Below are positions 23,412 through 32,089 of a stretch of 43,056 bases of DNA, in pieces. Every line of letters begins with the position of its first letter. Position 1 is the stretch's first letter. Under the pieces are notes generated by a model that saw nothing but the letters and a program-made list of their open reading frames with translations, made no database searches and was not told the DNA's origin. Made by a program: the position numbers and the translations under genes. This DNA is from DTU024 sp964518875 (GTDB lineage Bacteria; Bacillota; Clostridia; Christensenellales; Aristaeellaceae): positions 1-43,056 of the forward strand of contig CAZFHI010000018.1 in NCBI GenBank assembly GCA_964518875.1, given 5' to 3'.

Positions 23412-24719
23412 CTAATTATTCACCGTCATTTTTACGCCCAGAATTCTTGTGGGCGTGGCGCTCATAACTACAAAGCTGTACTGCCTGAAGTTAAGCTTTT
23501 CATTTCCGTGCGGCTTTGGTATGTAGCCGAGCTCTGTTATTATGTAGCCCGCTATGGTGTCTGCCTCGTCCGAATAAATCTGCATATCGAACATGCGGTT
23601 AAGGTCTGAAAGCGGGGTGGTGCCTTTCATAAGGTATTCGTTTTCCTTTATCTTGCGTATGTTTAAATCGCTCATATCGCTGTGCTCGTCCACTATGTCG
23701 CCCACTATTTCAGACAGAAGGTCGTCAAGCGTAACAAGACCTTCAACGCCGCCGAATTCGTCCACTATTATCGCCATATGGGTTTTAGCCGTCCTGAACT
23801 TTACAAGAAGCTCGTCAGTCATAAGCGTTTCCGGCACGAAAAGGGAGGGACGGGCGATTTCGTTTAATGTAAGCTTCCCGCTGTATAAATCGTCCCAGTT
23901 TATAAGCACGTCCACAAGGTGGATTATGCCGAGTATATTGTCCTTGTCGTCATCGTAAAGCGGCACGCGGGAATGCTTATACGCCATAAGGCGGTTCAGG
24001 TTTTCTTCAAAGCTGTCCTGCATGTCTATCATTTCGGCGTCTACGCGCGGAACCATTATTTCGGTTACAAAACGGGAATCCAGCGAAAGAACGCCGCGCA
24101 TCATGTTGAACTCCTCCATGTCTATGGCGCCGTCGTTGCGGCTGGAGTTAAGCAGCGCTTTTATTTCGCTGCGCGTAAGCTTTTCTTCTTTTTTAGTAAA
24201 ATCTATGGGAGTAATTTTTTTAAGAACGCCGGTGGAAGCGTTTAAAAGCTTTATAAACGGGTTGAATACGACCCTTAAGCCCGTTATAAAGCCGGACGTC
24301 ATCATGGCGAACTGTTCCGGTATTTGAAGCGCTAATTGTTTGGGATAAAGCTCGCCCAAAACAAGCGTTATGTAGGATATAATAAGCGTTACTATAAGCG
24401 TGGCTATGGTTTCAGCGCCCGCCGACGCGCCAAAATGCGGCGCGAGGTGCTTGACGAACGCCTGCGAAGCTGAGGCGGAATTAAAAAAGCCTCCTATTGT
24501 TATGCCTACCTGTATAGCGGAAAGGAAGGAATCGGAATCCGCAAGCAGCTTTTGAACTCTTTTTGCTTTTTTATTGCCTTCATCGGCAAGCTCTTTTATT
24601 TTCGCTGGGTTAAGTGATACAAACGCCATTTCCGCCCCTGCGAGAAGGGCGTTAAGAAGGGTTAATAATATAATAAGCAGTACGGAACTAAATACTGAAC
24701 TGCCTGAAGGGTCGTCCAT
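23412..24719 (-). CDS. CNNM/HlyC-CorC family membrane protein (DUF21, CBS pair, CorC_HlyC domains)
   Basis: This family includes magnesium and cobalt efflux proteins and older 'hemolysin' names. After a short N-terminus come about 200 residues of DUF21 transmembrane domain (hydrophobic segments at VLLIILLTLLNALLAGAEM, then TIATLIVTLIISYITLVLGE with the family ELYPK turn). Two CBS modules lie at about 205-335 (EIMVPRVDAEMID, GIIHLVDVLINWDD, MAIIVDEFGGVEGLVTLDDL). The C-terminal CorC_HlyC domain (SDLNRMFDM) follows. The frame opens with a GTG at 24734 that overlaps its own AAGGAG, so the ATG at 24719 is preferred although its spacing is long. The likely role is divalent cation (Mg2+) export or homeostasis. 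Confidence 0.92.
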   Translation of the reverse strand: MDDPSGSSVFSSVLLIILLTLLNALLAGAEMAFVSLNPAKIKELADEGNKKAKRVQKLLADSDSFLSAIQVGITIGGFFNSASASQAFVKHLAPHFGASAGAETIATLIVTLIISYITLVLGELYPKQLALQIPEQFAMMTSGFITGLRVVFNPFIKLLNASTGVLKKITPIDFTKKEEKLTRSEIKALLNSSRNDGAIDMEEFNMMRGVLSLDSRFVTEIMVPRVDAEMIDMQDSFEENLNRLMAYKHSRVPLYDDDKDNILGIIHLVDVLINWDDLYSGKLTLNEIARPSLFVPETLMTDELLVKFRTAKTHMAIIVDEFGGVEGLVTLDDLLSEIVGDIVDEHSDMSDLNIRKIKENEYLMKGTTPLSDLNRMFDMQIYSDEADTIAGYIITELGYIPKPHGNEKLNFRQYSFVVMSATPTRILGVKMTVNN

Positions 24720-24753
24720 AAGGGAAAACCACACTCCTTAAATAAGATAATTT

Positions 24754-24782
24754 ATTATAACAACTAAATCTTTTTTAGGCAA
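24754..24782 (-). promoter_or_regulatory. sigma-A promoter of the CNNM-family gene
   Basis: On the minus strand TTGCCT (24782-24777) is followed after 17 bp by TATAAT (24759-24754). Confidence 0.6.
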
Positions 24783-24907
24783 GAAAACGCGTTCAAGGTT
24801 TGCTCGGCCGGTGTCTCATAAAAGCTTTAAAGCGCTCTGAATCAGGTCTTAAAGCTTAAGAGTTTTTTATTAAGGTAGTAAAGCGGCGGATTATATTTAA
24901 TCTAACT

Positions 24908-24934
24908 AAAAAACAGGCCTTTGAGCCTGTTTTA
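24908..24934 (-). terminator. intrinsic terminator of the pirin gene
   Basis: AAAACAGGC and GCCTGTTTT form a 9-bp stem with a T run on the minus strand, 50 nt after the pirin stop. Confidence 0.85.
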
Positions 24935-24985
24935 AAATATGCGCCGCCGCTTTCAAGCTTGCCGCGGCGATTTAACGATACAAGC

Positions 24986-25822
24986 TTATTCTCTTGAACC
25001 GTTTAAAAAAGTGCCGTTCTGAAGCTCCTCAAAGGCGTGGCGCAATTCCCGTTCCGTGTTCATAACGATGGGGCCTCCCCACGCTACGCTTTCGTTAAGC
25101 CTCTTGCTCGCCGCAAAAAGTATTTCTATATTTCCGTAAGGCGCGCTTATTGTAAGCGTATCGCCGTCAGACGTAAGGGCGGCTGTTTTTTCGTTTATCT
25201 TGTCGCCCGCAACGTAGGCGTCGCCAAGAAGCGTGAACACGAACGCCGTGTAATCTTCAGGCACGTCAAGCTTAAGGCTCGCGTCTTTATTAAGAAGTAT
25301 ATCGTAATATATAAGCGGCAGATAGCCGCCCTTGTAGCCTTCGCGGCCCTTGTAGCTACCTGCGAGCAGGCGCAGCCTGCCGCCTTCAAGCGGTATTTCT
25401 TCTATGTCCTCTTTCTTTATTGCGTGGTAATGCGGCTCTGCCATCTTGTCTTTTTCAGGCATGTTAAGCCACATCTGAAGCCCTAAAAGCCTGTCTGACG
25501 CAGGTATGCGCTCCTCGTGCAGTATGCCGCCGCCAGCCGTCATCCACTGCACTTCTCCGCTTGACACACTGTCTTCAAAGCCTAAGCTGTCGCTGTGCGT
25601 CATGCCTCCTTTAGATAAAAAGCTTATTGTTTCTATTCCTCTGTGCGGGTGCATGGGAAAGCCCGCTATATAATCCGCCGGGTTAGTGGAATCAAAGGAA
25701 TCCAGCATAAGAAAAGGATCGAAAGCTTTTACGGTGCCGCGCCCTAAAACTCTTACCAGGTGCACGCCTGCGCCGTCTATTGCGGGCATGCCCTGTACCT
25801 TCTGGGTTATCGTTCTTTCCAT
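24986..25822 (-). CDS. pirin family protein
   Basis: Pirins are bicupin proteins with one metal site in the N-terminal cupin. Some act as quercetin dioxygenases, others as regulators. The 278-aa protein shows the family core: FDPFLMLDSF, the metal-binding FPMHPHRGIETISF with two histidines, TAGGGILHEE with the remaining histidine and glutamate, and LGLQMWLNMPEKDK. The C-terminal pirin domain (IYYDILLNKDASLKLDVP) follows. The ATG has AAGGAG at 8-nt spacing. It is monocistronic. The substrate is unknown. Confidence 0.93.
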   Translation of the reverse strand: MERTITQKVQGMPAIDGAGVHLVRVLGRGTVKAFDPFLMLDSFDSTNPADYIAGFPMHPHRGIETISFLSKGGMTHSDSLGFEDSVSSGEVQWMTAGGGILHEERIPASDRLLGLQMWLNMPEKDKMAEPHYHAIKKEDIEEIPLEGGRLRLLAGSYKGREGYKGGYLPLIYYDILLNKDASLKLDVPEDYTAFVFTLLGDAYVAGDKINEKTAALTSDGDTLTISAPYGNIEILFAASKRLNESVAWGGPIVMNTERELRHAFEELQNGTFLNGSRE

Positions 25823-25929
25823 AAATATATCTCCTTTAGAATTATAACGCTTAATGCCGCCGTTTAAGCAACGTCAAGCCGCATATATAATTTACCACAT
25901 AAATCAAAGATTAAACTCTTTGAGTGCCC

Positions 25930-25958
25930 TTAACAAATTTTATAAAATAGGGTATAAT
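25930..25958 (+). promoter_or_regulatory. sigma-A promoter of the histidine degradation operon
   Basis: TTAACA (25930-25935) is followed after 17 bp by TATAAT (25953-25958). The leader is only about 20 nt, so no riboswitch or attenuator fits; regulation would be by a protein. Confidence 0.78.
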
Positions 25959-25983
25959 ATACAAAAAAACGGAGGTAAATATT

Positions 25984-26889
25984 GTGAAAACCATAATGGA
26001 GTGCGTGCCAAACTACTCTGAAGGGCGCAACCGGGAAACCGTTCTCGCCATCGCCGGCTGCTTTCAAAACAAAGAAGGCGTAAGACTGCTTGATTTCAGC
26101 AGCGACGAGGACCATAACCGCTCCGTATTTACAGTAATAGGAGAGCCTGAAGCCTTGAAAAAAGCCGTGCTGCTTTCGTGCGAAACGGCGCTTCAAAAAA
26201 TAGATTTACGGTGTCATACGGGCCAGCACCCGCGAATGGGCGCCGTTGACGTAATACCTTTTATACCTGTGCGCAACTGCGGTATAGAGGACGCTAAAAA
26301 TATAGCGATGCAGGTAGGAAAATATTTAGGCGAAAAGCTTAAACAGCCCGTTTACCTTTATGAAAAAAGCGCTTCAAGCCCTTTAAGGGAAAATCTGGCG
26401 GACGTGCGCAGAGGCGAATTTGAAGGCTTGAAGAAAAAAATGCAGGACCCCGCGTGGAAGCCGGATTTTGGGCCCGCTTCGCCTAACGAAACGGGCGGCG
26501 CCACCGCCGTAGGAGCGAGAATGCCGCTTGTAGCATTTAATGTTAATTTAAACACTTCGGATTTATCAATAGCTAAAGCGATAGCTAAAAAGGTGCGCCA
26601 TTCAAACGGCGGCTTCCGCTACATAAAGGCTTTGGGCATAGCGCTTCACGAGAGAAACATAGTTCAGGTTTCAATGAACGTTACGGATTATACAAAAACA
26701 TCCCTTTACAGGGTTTTTGAAACGATAAAGATGGAAGCCGCGCGCTACGGAGTAACGGTTGTCGGCAGCGAGCTTATAGGCCTTGCCCCCGTTATGGCGC
26801 TCGCCGACGCTGCGGAATACTACCTTCGCATAGAAAACTTTAATCCTGAGCAGCTGCTTGAGCTTCGCATATTAGAAGGGGAAGAGTAA
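25984..26889 (+). CDS. ftcD: glutamate formimidoyltransferase
   Basis: The enzyme moves the formimino group of N-formimino-L-glutamate to tetrahydrofolate, giving glutamate and 5-formiminotetrahydrofolate. The 301-aa length matches stand-alone bacterial formiminotransferases. It shows the N-terminal MECVPNYSEGR, the folate-site HTGQHPRMGAVDVIPF and GGFRYIKALG. The start is GTG behind CGGAGG. Its stop overlaps the fchA start by one base (TAATG), so the two functions fused in mammalian FTCD are adjacent, separate and coupled here. Confidence 0.95.
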   Translation: MKTIMECVPNYSEGRNRETVLAIAGCFQNKEGVRLLDFSSDEDHNRSVFTVIGEPEALKKAVLLSCETALQKIDLRCHTGQHPRMGAVDVIPFIPVRNCGIEDAKNIAMQVGKYLGEKLKQPVYLYEKSASSPLRENLADVRRGEFEGLKKKMQDPAWKPDFGPASPNETGGATAVGARMPLVAFNVNLNTSDLSIAKAIAKKVRHSNGGFRYIKALGIALHERNIVQVSMNVTDYTKTSLYRVFETIKMEAARYGVTVVGSELIGLAPVMALADAAEYYLRIENFNPEQLLELRILEGEE

Positions 26890-27509
26890 TGGAATATAAA
26901 AACTGCACCATAGAGGATTTTTCAAACCTCACCGCTTCAAACGCGGCGGCTCCCGGGGGAGGGAGCGTATCCGCCATGTCGTCGTCCTTTGGCGCGGCGC
27001 TTGTAATTATGGCGGCCAGGCTTACCGAGAACAAAAAAGGCTATGAAGAAGTTCAGAGCGAAATGAAAGACGCAATAGCGAAGGCCGAGCCTTTAAGACA
27101 GGAGCTGCTTGAAGATATAGAAAAGGACAGCCGCTCGTTCGACCTTTACATGCAGGCGCTTAAGCTCCCCAAAAAAACGGAAGAAGAAAAGCGGGAGCGC
27201 AGAAACGCCATGCAGGAGGCGCTTAAAAAAGCGTGCGAGGTGCCGCTGTCCGTAGCCAGAAAAAGCATAGAAGTGCTGGAACTGGCTAAAATTGTGTGCG
27301 AAAAGGCGAACAGAAACGCCGCGAGCGACGCGCTTGTAGCGGCGCTTTCCGCAAGGAGCGGGTGCCTTGGCGCCGTTCAAAACGTGCTTATTAACAGCAA
27401 AGGCGTAAAAGACGAAAACTTTTCAAATAAAATGAGCGAAACCTGCGAATCCATAGCCAAAAAGGCCGTGGAAATTGAACGGGAGTGTCACAGGCTTGCG
27501 AACATATGA
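26889..27509 (+). CDS. fchA: formimidoyltetrahydrofolate cyclodeaminase
   Basis: The enzyme converts 5-formiminotetrahydrofolate to methenyltetrahydrofolate and ammonia. The 206-aa protein is an all-helical FTCD_C domain, recognised by TASNAAAPGGGSVSAMSSSFGAALVIMAARLT, the helix with KSIEVLELAKIVCEKANRNAASDAL, and SARSGCLGAVQNVLIN. It begins inside the ftcD stop and ends 14 nt before hutU. It passes the histidine-derived carbon into the one-carbon pool. Confidence 0.93.
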   Translation: MEYKNCTIEDFSNLTASNAAAPGGGSVSAMSSSFGAALVIMAARLTENKKGYEEVQSEMKDAIAKAEPLRQELLEDIEKDSRSFDLYMQALKLPKKTEEEKRERRNAMQEALKKACEVPLSVARKSIEVLELAKIVCEKANRNAASDALVAALSARSGCLGAVQNVLINSKGVKDENFSNKMSETCESIAKKAVEIERECHRLANI

Positions 27510-27523
27510 AAACAGGAGGCAAT

Positions 27524-29518
27524 ATGCAAACGATAGAACAGCTATTTGACGTGCTGCCCGAGTACCCTGAATTTGTAAAAGGCATAAGGCGCGCGCCTAA
27601 AAGGGAATCCAATCTGAGCGAAAAAGACAAGCGACAGGCGCTTGCAAACGCACTGCGCTACATACCCGCAAAGCACCATAAAAAGCTTATACCGGAGTTT
27701 AGAAAAGAGCTTGAGGAACGGGGCAGGATATACGGCTACCGTTTTCTCCCCGAGGGGCTTATATACGGGAAGCCGATAGATGAATACGAGGGCAAGTGCA
27801 TAGAAGGCAAGGCGATACAGGTTATGATGGATAACAACCTGGATTTCGCCGTCGGCCTTTACCCGTACGAGCTTGTCACGTACGGGGAAACGGGGCAGAT
27901 CTGCCAGAACTGGATGCAGTACAGGCTTATAAAATACTACCTTACGCAGCTTACGGACGAGCAGACTCTGGTGCTTATGAGCGGCCACCCGCTGGGGCTT
28001 TTTAAGTCCCACAGGGAAGCGCCGAGGCTTATAATCACAAACGGGCTTATGGTAGGCGAGTTTGACAACCAGACGCAGTTCAACAGGGCGAGCGCCATAG
28101 GTGTGGCAAACTACGGCCAGATGACGGCGGGCGGCCTTATGTACATAGGCCCGCAGGGCATAGTGCACGGCACATATAACACTTTGCTTAACGCCGGCAG
28201 GCTTAAGCTAGGCATACCCAAAAAAGGCAACCTCGCCGGGAAGCTGTTTGTGTCTTCAGGCCTTGGCGGCATGAGCGGCGCTCAGGGCAAGGCCGCCGTA
28301 ATAGCGGGGTGCGCCGCGGTTATCGCGGAAGTGGATATGTCCCGCATAGAAACAAGGCTCGAGCAAGGCTGGGTGGACATGTGCTTTGACGAGCCTGAGC
28401 TTGCGGTTAAAAGAGCGCTTAAGGCTAAGGAAAACGGAGAAGGCGTTGCGGTGGCGTACCACGGCAATATAGTCGATTTACTTGAATATCTGATTAACAA
28501 TAATATACACGTGGACCTTATGAGCGACCAGACGAGCTGCCACGCCGCTTACGAGGGCGGCTACTGCCCGCAGGGGCTTACGTTTGAGGAGCGCACCAGA
28601 ATGCTCTATGAAAACAGGGAGCTTTTTAAGCAAAAGGTTAACGAAAGCCTGCGCCGTCATTATGAGCTTATATGCGAGCACTCCAAAAGGGGCACGTATT
28701 TCTTTGACTACGGCAACAGCTTTTTAAAGGCCGTGTACGACGCCGGCGTAAAAGAAGTGTGCAAAAACGGCTCTGACGACCTGGACGGCTTCGTGTTCCC
28801 AAGCTATGTCGAGGATATTTTAGGCCCCGAGCTTTTTGACTTCGGCTACGGCCCGTTCCGCTGGTGCTGTTTAAGCGGCAAGGACGAGGACCTGCGCAAA
28901 ACGGATGAAGCCGCTATGGACGTAATAGACCCGAACAGGCGCTACCAGGACCGCGACAACTGGATTTGGATAAGGGACGCCGAAAAGAACAAGCTTGTTG
29001 TAGGCACGAAGTGCCGCATACTGTATCAGGACGCGATAGGCAGGCGCGACATAGCCCTGCGCTTTAACAAAATGGTAAGGGAAGGCGTTACCGGCCCCAT
29101 AATGTTAGGCAGGGACCACCACGACTGCGGCGGAACGGACAGCCCATTCAGGGAAACGAGCAACGTAAAGGACGGCTCCAACATAATGGCGGACATGGCG
29201 GTGCAGTGCTTTGCGGGAAACGCGGCGCGCGGCATGACCATGGTAGCCCTGCACAATGGAGGCGGCGTAGGCGTAGGAAAAGCGGTAAACGGAGGGTTCG
29301 GCATGGTGCTGGACGGCTCTGAAAGAGTGGATAATATACTTAAGCGCGCTATACCTTGGGACGTTATGGTGGGCGTTGCAAGGCGCGCGTGGGCGAGAAA
29401 CAAAAACGCCATATCCACGAGCAAGCGCTACAACGAGGAATACGGAAACGAAAACTGCATTACGCTTCCTTATGAGCTTAATGAAAATGAGCTTGATGAA
29501 AGCGCTGGCGAATATTGA
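27524..29518 (+). CDS. hutU: urocanate hydratase (long form)
   Basis: Urocanase adds water to urocanate with NAD+ as an electrophilic cofactor, giving imidazolonepropionate. The start at 27524 (GGAGG, 4-nt gap) gives 664 aa, about 110 longer than the Pseudomonas/Bacillus type and like the long urocanases of anaerobes and trypanosomatids. Recognisable regions are LVLMSGHPLGLFKS, VANYGQMTAGGLMYIGPQG, the NAD-binding FVSSGLGGMSGAQGKA, the DQTSCHAAYEGGY region and the catalytic YGPFRWCCLSGKDEDL. A longer frame from 27485 lacks a ribosome site. The next gene starts 3 nt after its stop. Confidence 0.96.
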   Translation: MQTIEQLFDVLPEYPEFVKGIRRAPKRESNLSEKDKRQALANALRYIPAKHHKKLIPEFRKELEERGRIYGYRFLPEGLIYGKPIDEYEGKCIEGKAIQVMMDNNLDFAVGLYPYELVTYGETGQICQNWMQYRLIKYYLTQLTDEQTLVLMSGHPLGLFKSHREAPRLIITNGLMVGEFDNQTQFNRASAIGVANYGQMTAGGLMYIGPQGIVHGTYNTLLNAGRLKLGIPKKGNLAGKLFVSSGLGGMSGAQGKAAVIAGCAAVIAEVDMSRIETRLEQGWVDMCFDEPELAVKRALKAKENGEGVAVAYHGNIVDLLEYLINNNIHVDLMSDQTSCHAAYEGGYCPQGLTFEERTRMLYENRELFKQKVNESLRRHYELICEHSKRGTYFFDYGNSFLKAVYDAGVKEVCKNGSDDLDGFVFPSYVEDILGPELFDFGYGPFRWCCLSGKDEDLRKTDEAAMDVIDPNRRYQDRDNWIWIRDAEKNKLVVGTKCRILYQDAIGRRDIALRFNKMVREGVTGPIMLGRDHHDCGGTDSPFRETSNVKDGSNIMADMAVQCFAGNAARGMTMVALHNGGGVGVGKAVNGGFGMVLDGSERVDNILKRAIPWDVMVGVARRAWARNKNAISTSKRYNEEYGNENCITLPYELNENELDESAGEY

Positions 29519-29520
29519 AT

Positions 29521-30741
29521 ATGAAATGCATTAAAAACATAGGCCTTCTTGCCACCCCATCAGGAGTAAAAGCCAAGGGGGGCGCGAGCCAGGGCGATAT
29601 AAAAAAGCTTTACGGCAAAAGCGTAATAATAGACGGCGGAATTATAAAGGACGTAGTGGACGGCGTTCCAGAAAGCTTTTCAGGCGAAACAATAGACGCT
29701 GAAAATATGCTCGTTACGCCAGGGCTTGTTGACGCGCACACGCATCTCGTGTTCGGCAGCTTCAGGGAGCACGAGCTGCAGCTTAAAATGCGTGGCGTGC
29801 CTTACCTTGACATACTTTCCAAGGGCGGAGGCATACTTTCCACCGTAAAGGAAACGAGAAAGGCGACAGAAGAGGAGCTGTACGAAAAGGCTGAAAAAGA
29901 ATTAGACGAAATGCTTATATCCGGCACCACGACGTGCGAGGCGAAGTCCGGCTACGGCTTGAACCTTGAAGACGAGCTTAAGCAAATGCGCGTGGTAAAG
30001 CGATTAAACGATACGCATAATATGGATCTGGTATCTACGCAGATGGCAGCCCACGCGGTTCCTGAAGAATACAAAAATGACAGGGAAAAATACATAAAGC
30101 TTGTTACAGACGTCATAATACCTGAAACCAAAAGACTAAACTTAGCGGAATTTGCGGACGTGTTTTGCGAAACGGGCGTTTTCAGCGTGGAAGAATCGAG
30201 GCGCATACTGCTTGAAGCCAAAAAAGCGGGATTAAGCATAAAAATACACGCGGACGAAATAGACGCGATAGGCGGGAGCGAGCTTGCCGGAGAGCTTTCA
30301 GCGACAAGCGCCGAGCATCTTATAGCGATTGACGATAAAGGCATAAGCGCCTTAAAAAAAGGCGGATGCGTTGCGTGCCTCTTGCCTGCAACAAGCTTCT
30401 ACTTAGGGGCGAACTACGCCCCCGCAAGAAAGCTTATAAGCGCGGGCGTGCCGGTAGCCGTGGCTTCGGACTTTAACCCGGGATCCTGCCCGTGCAATTC
30501 GCTTAAGCTGTGCATAAACTTAGCTAACTATAACTACAAAATGACTCCCGAGGAAATATTAACCGCCGTTACGCTGAACGCCGCCGCCGCGATAAACAGG
30601 GCGGATAAAGCAGGCAGCATAGAAAAAGGCAAGCAGGCGGACGTAGTGATATGGGACGCCCCCAATTTAGACTATTTCTGTTACAGGTTCGGAAGCGCCA
30701 TGGTAAAAAAGGTTATAAAAAAAGGAGAAATTGTAGCTTAG
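29521..30741 (+). CDS. hutI: imidazolonepropionase
   Basis: HutI is an amidohydrolase that opens imidazolonepropionate to formiminoglutamate, the substrate of ftcD at the head of the same operon. The 406-aa protein has the metal-binding DAHTHLVFG (His73, His75), the substrate-contact region YLDILSKGGGILSTV, KIHADEIDAIGGSELA, AEHL and the metal aspartate in VASDFNPGSCPCN. The ATG at 29521 is 3 nt after the hutU stop; a TTG at 29515 overlaps it. Neither has a strong ribosome site, so coupling is likely. A terminator follows. Confidence 0.95.
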   Translation: MKCIKNIGLLATPSGVKAKGGASQGDIKKLYGKSVIIDGGIIKDVVDGVPESFSGETIDAENMLVTPGLVDAHTHLVFGSFREHELQLKMRGVPYLDILSKGGGILSTVKETRKATEEELYEKAEKELDEMLISGTTTCEAKSGYGLNLEDELKQMRVVKRLNDTHNMDLVSTQMAAHAVPEEYKNDREKYIKLVTDVIIPETKRLNLAEFADVFCETGVFSVEESRRILLEAKKAGLSIKIHADEIDAIGGSELAGELSATSAEHLIAIDDKGISALKKGGCVACLLPATSFYLGANYAPARKLISAGVPVAVASDFNPGSCPCNSLKLCINLANYNYKMTPEEILTAVTLNAAAAINRADKAGSIEKGKQADVVIWDAPNLDYFCYRFGSAMVKKVIKKGEIVA

Positions 30742-30777
30742 CCAGCGCTTGATAAAAACGTTTTATGTGGGTTATTC

Positions 30778-30804
30778 GGCGCCGCTTTTAGCGGCGCCTG
30801 TTTT
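30778..30804 (+). terminator. intrinsic terminator of the hut operon
   Basis: GGCGCCGCT pairs perfectly with AGCGGCGCC around TTT and is followed by TGTTTT. Confidence 0.85.
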
Positions 30805-30829
30805 ATAAAGCGAAAGATAAATTTAAAGT

Positions 30830-30862
30830 GCGCGCGTAAAAATTTTATACGCGTGCATTTTT
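30830..30862 (+). terminator. second terminator-like hairpin after hutI
   Basis: GCGCGCGTA pairs with TACGCGTGC (one wobble) around an A/T loop and is followed by ATTTTTAT. The remaining 250 bp up to the opp promoter hold no gene I can support. Confidence 0.6.
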
Positions 30863-31112
30863 ATAAGCATAAAAAATGCGCCGGGCTTCTTTTTTTGTAT
30901 ATAAAAATAGTTTTATACAAAACGTGTTTTTAAAAAAGTGTTATTATACAAAGGGAAACGCGGCATGCCAATATGAGAAAATGCATAATTATACTCTGTA
31001 TCAAAATTGTATTTTTGCAAGTATTTTATTTTTTCCTGCGTTTTACTCGTTATTTAAGGCGTTTTTTCAGCCGAATATGACAAACAGCACGCCGGGCTCT
31101 TGCAAAACGCGC

Positions 31113-31141
31113 TTGCAAGAGTATTAAGTTATGTGTATAAT
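31113..31141 (+). promoter_or_regulatory. sigma-A promoter of the opp operon
   Basis: TTGCAA (31113-31118) is followed after 17 bp by TATAAT (31136-31141). The leader to the oppB start is about 20 nt. Confidence 0.75.
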
Positions 31142-31168
31142 TGCACCATTATCTTATGGAGGTGTAGC

Positions 31169-32080
31169 GTGCTTAAGTATTCGATAAAGCGTATACTTCT
31201 TGCTATTGTAAGCATTTTTATAATAATGGCGATAGCGTTTTTCTCAATGAATGCGATACCGGGCGGCCCTTTTTCCAAGGAAAAAGCGCCGGATCCTGCG
31301 GTTAAGGCGGTGCTTGAAAAACGCTTTAATCTGGATAAGCCGGTAATGGAGCAGTTCCTGCTCTACGTCGGCAACATATTGAGGGGAGACTTCGGCATAT
31401 CCTTAAAAACAGGAAGAGAGATAAGCGCCACTATATTTGAATCCTTTTCCGTATCGGCAAAACTCGGCGGCTCTTCCATAATAATAGCGCTCGTGTTCGG
31501 GCTTGTTCTAGGGCCCATAGCGGCTCTTAACCGCAACAAATGGCCGGACCAGGTAATAGTGTTCTTCACTACGCTGTTTGTCGGCGTACCAAGCTTCGTA
31601 TTGGGCACGCTGCTTCTTCTGGTGTTCAGCCTTATACTTAAATGGGTGCCCGCATGGAGCGTTGAAAACCAGAACTATCTTCTTCCCATAATAGCCCTTT
31701 CCCTTTACCCGACGGCGCACATAACCCGCCTTACAAAGTCCAGCCTGCTGGACGTTTTGGGACAGGACTACATAAGAACCGCAAGGGCAAAGGGCGTGCC
31801 GCGCAAAAGAGTCATATTTAAGCACGCTTTAAGAAACGCTCTTATACCCGTTGTTACGTACATAGGCCCGCTTACCGCTTATTCCCTTACAGGCTCTATG
31901 GTAATAGAAACCATATTTACAATAGGGGGTCTTGGCACGAAGTTCGTTACGGGCATAACCAACCAGGACTATCCTATGATTATGGGCACGACCATATTTT
32001 TAGCCATACTAATGGTTGTTATGACTTTAATAAGCGACCTGCTTTACAGGGCGATAGACCCGAGAATAAGTTTTGATTAA
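31169..32080 (+). CDS. oppB: oligopeptide ABC transporter permease OppB
   Basis: This is the first of two membrane subunits of a peptide importer. The start is a GTG at 31169 with GGAGG 6 nt upstream, just after the predicted transcription start, giving 303 aa. An open frame continues further upstream but is untranslated leader. The first transmembrane helix is seen in ILLAIVSIFIIMAIAFFSM, followed by the FNLDKPVMEQFLLYVGNIL periplasmic loop. The coupling (EAA) loop DYIRTARAKGVPRKRVIFKHAL contacts the ATPases, and about five more membrane segments are present. It begins the operon oppB-C-D-F-A. Confidence 0.95.
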   Translation: MLKYSIKRILLAIVSIFIIMAIAFFSMNAIPGGPFSKEKAPDPAVKAVLEKRFNLDKPVMEQFLLYVGNILRGDFGISLKTGREISATIFESFSVSAKLGGSSIIIALVFGLVLGPIAALNRNKWPDQVIVFFTTLFVGVPSFVLGTLLLLVFSLILKWVPAWSVENQNYLLPIIALSLYPTAHITRLTKSSLLDVLGQDYIRTARAKGVPRKRVIFKHALRNALIPVVTYIGPLTAYSLTGSMVIETIFTIGGLGTKFVTGITNQDYPMIMGTTIFLAILMVVMTLISDLLYRAIDPRISFD

Positions 32081-32089
32081 GGAGCCGGA

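Noticed and set aside
30742..31112. Riboswitch or T-box before the opp operon
   Set aside because: The predicted leader is only about 20 nt, and the upstream space shows two terminator hairpins but no conserved aptamer-like element that I recognise.
30876..31127. 83-codon frame before oppB
   Set aside because: It overlaps the opp promoter, has no ribosome site and an A/T-driven composition.
31100..31168. Upstream start for OppB
   Set aside because: It precedes the predicted transcription start; the GTG at 31169 has GGAGG at correct distance and the proper first membrane helix.
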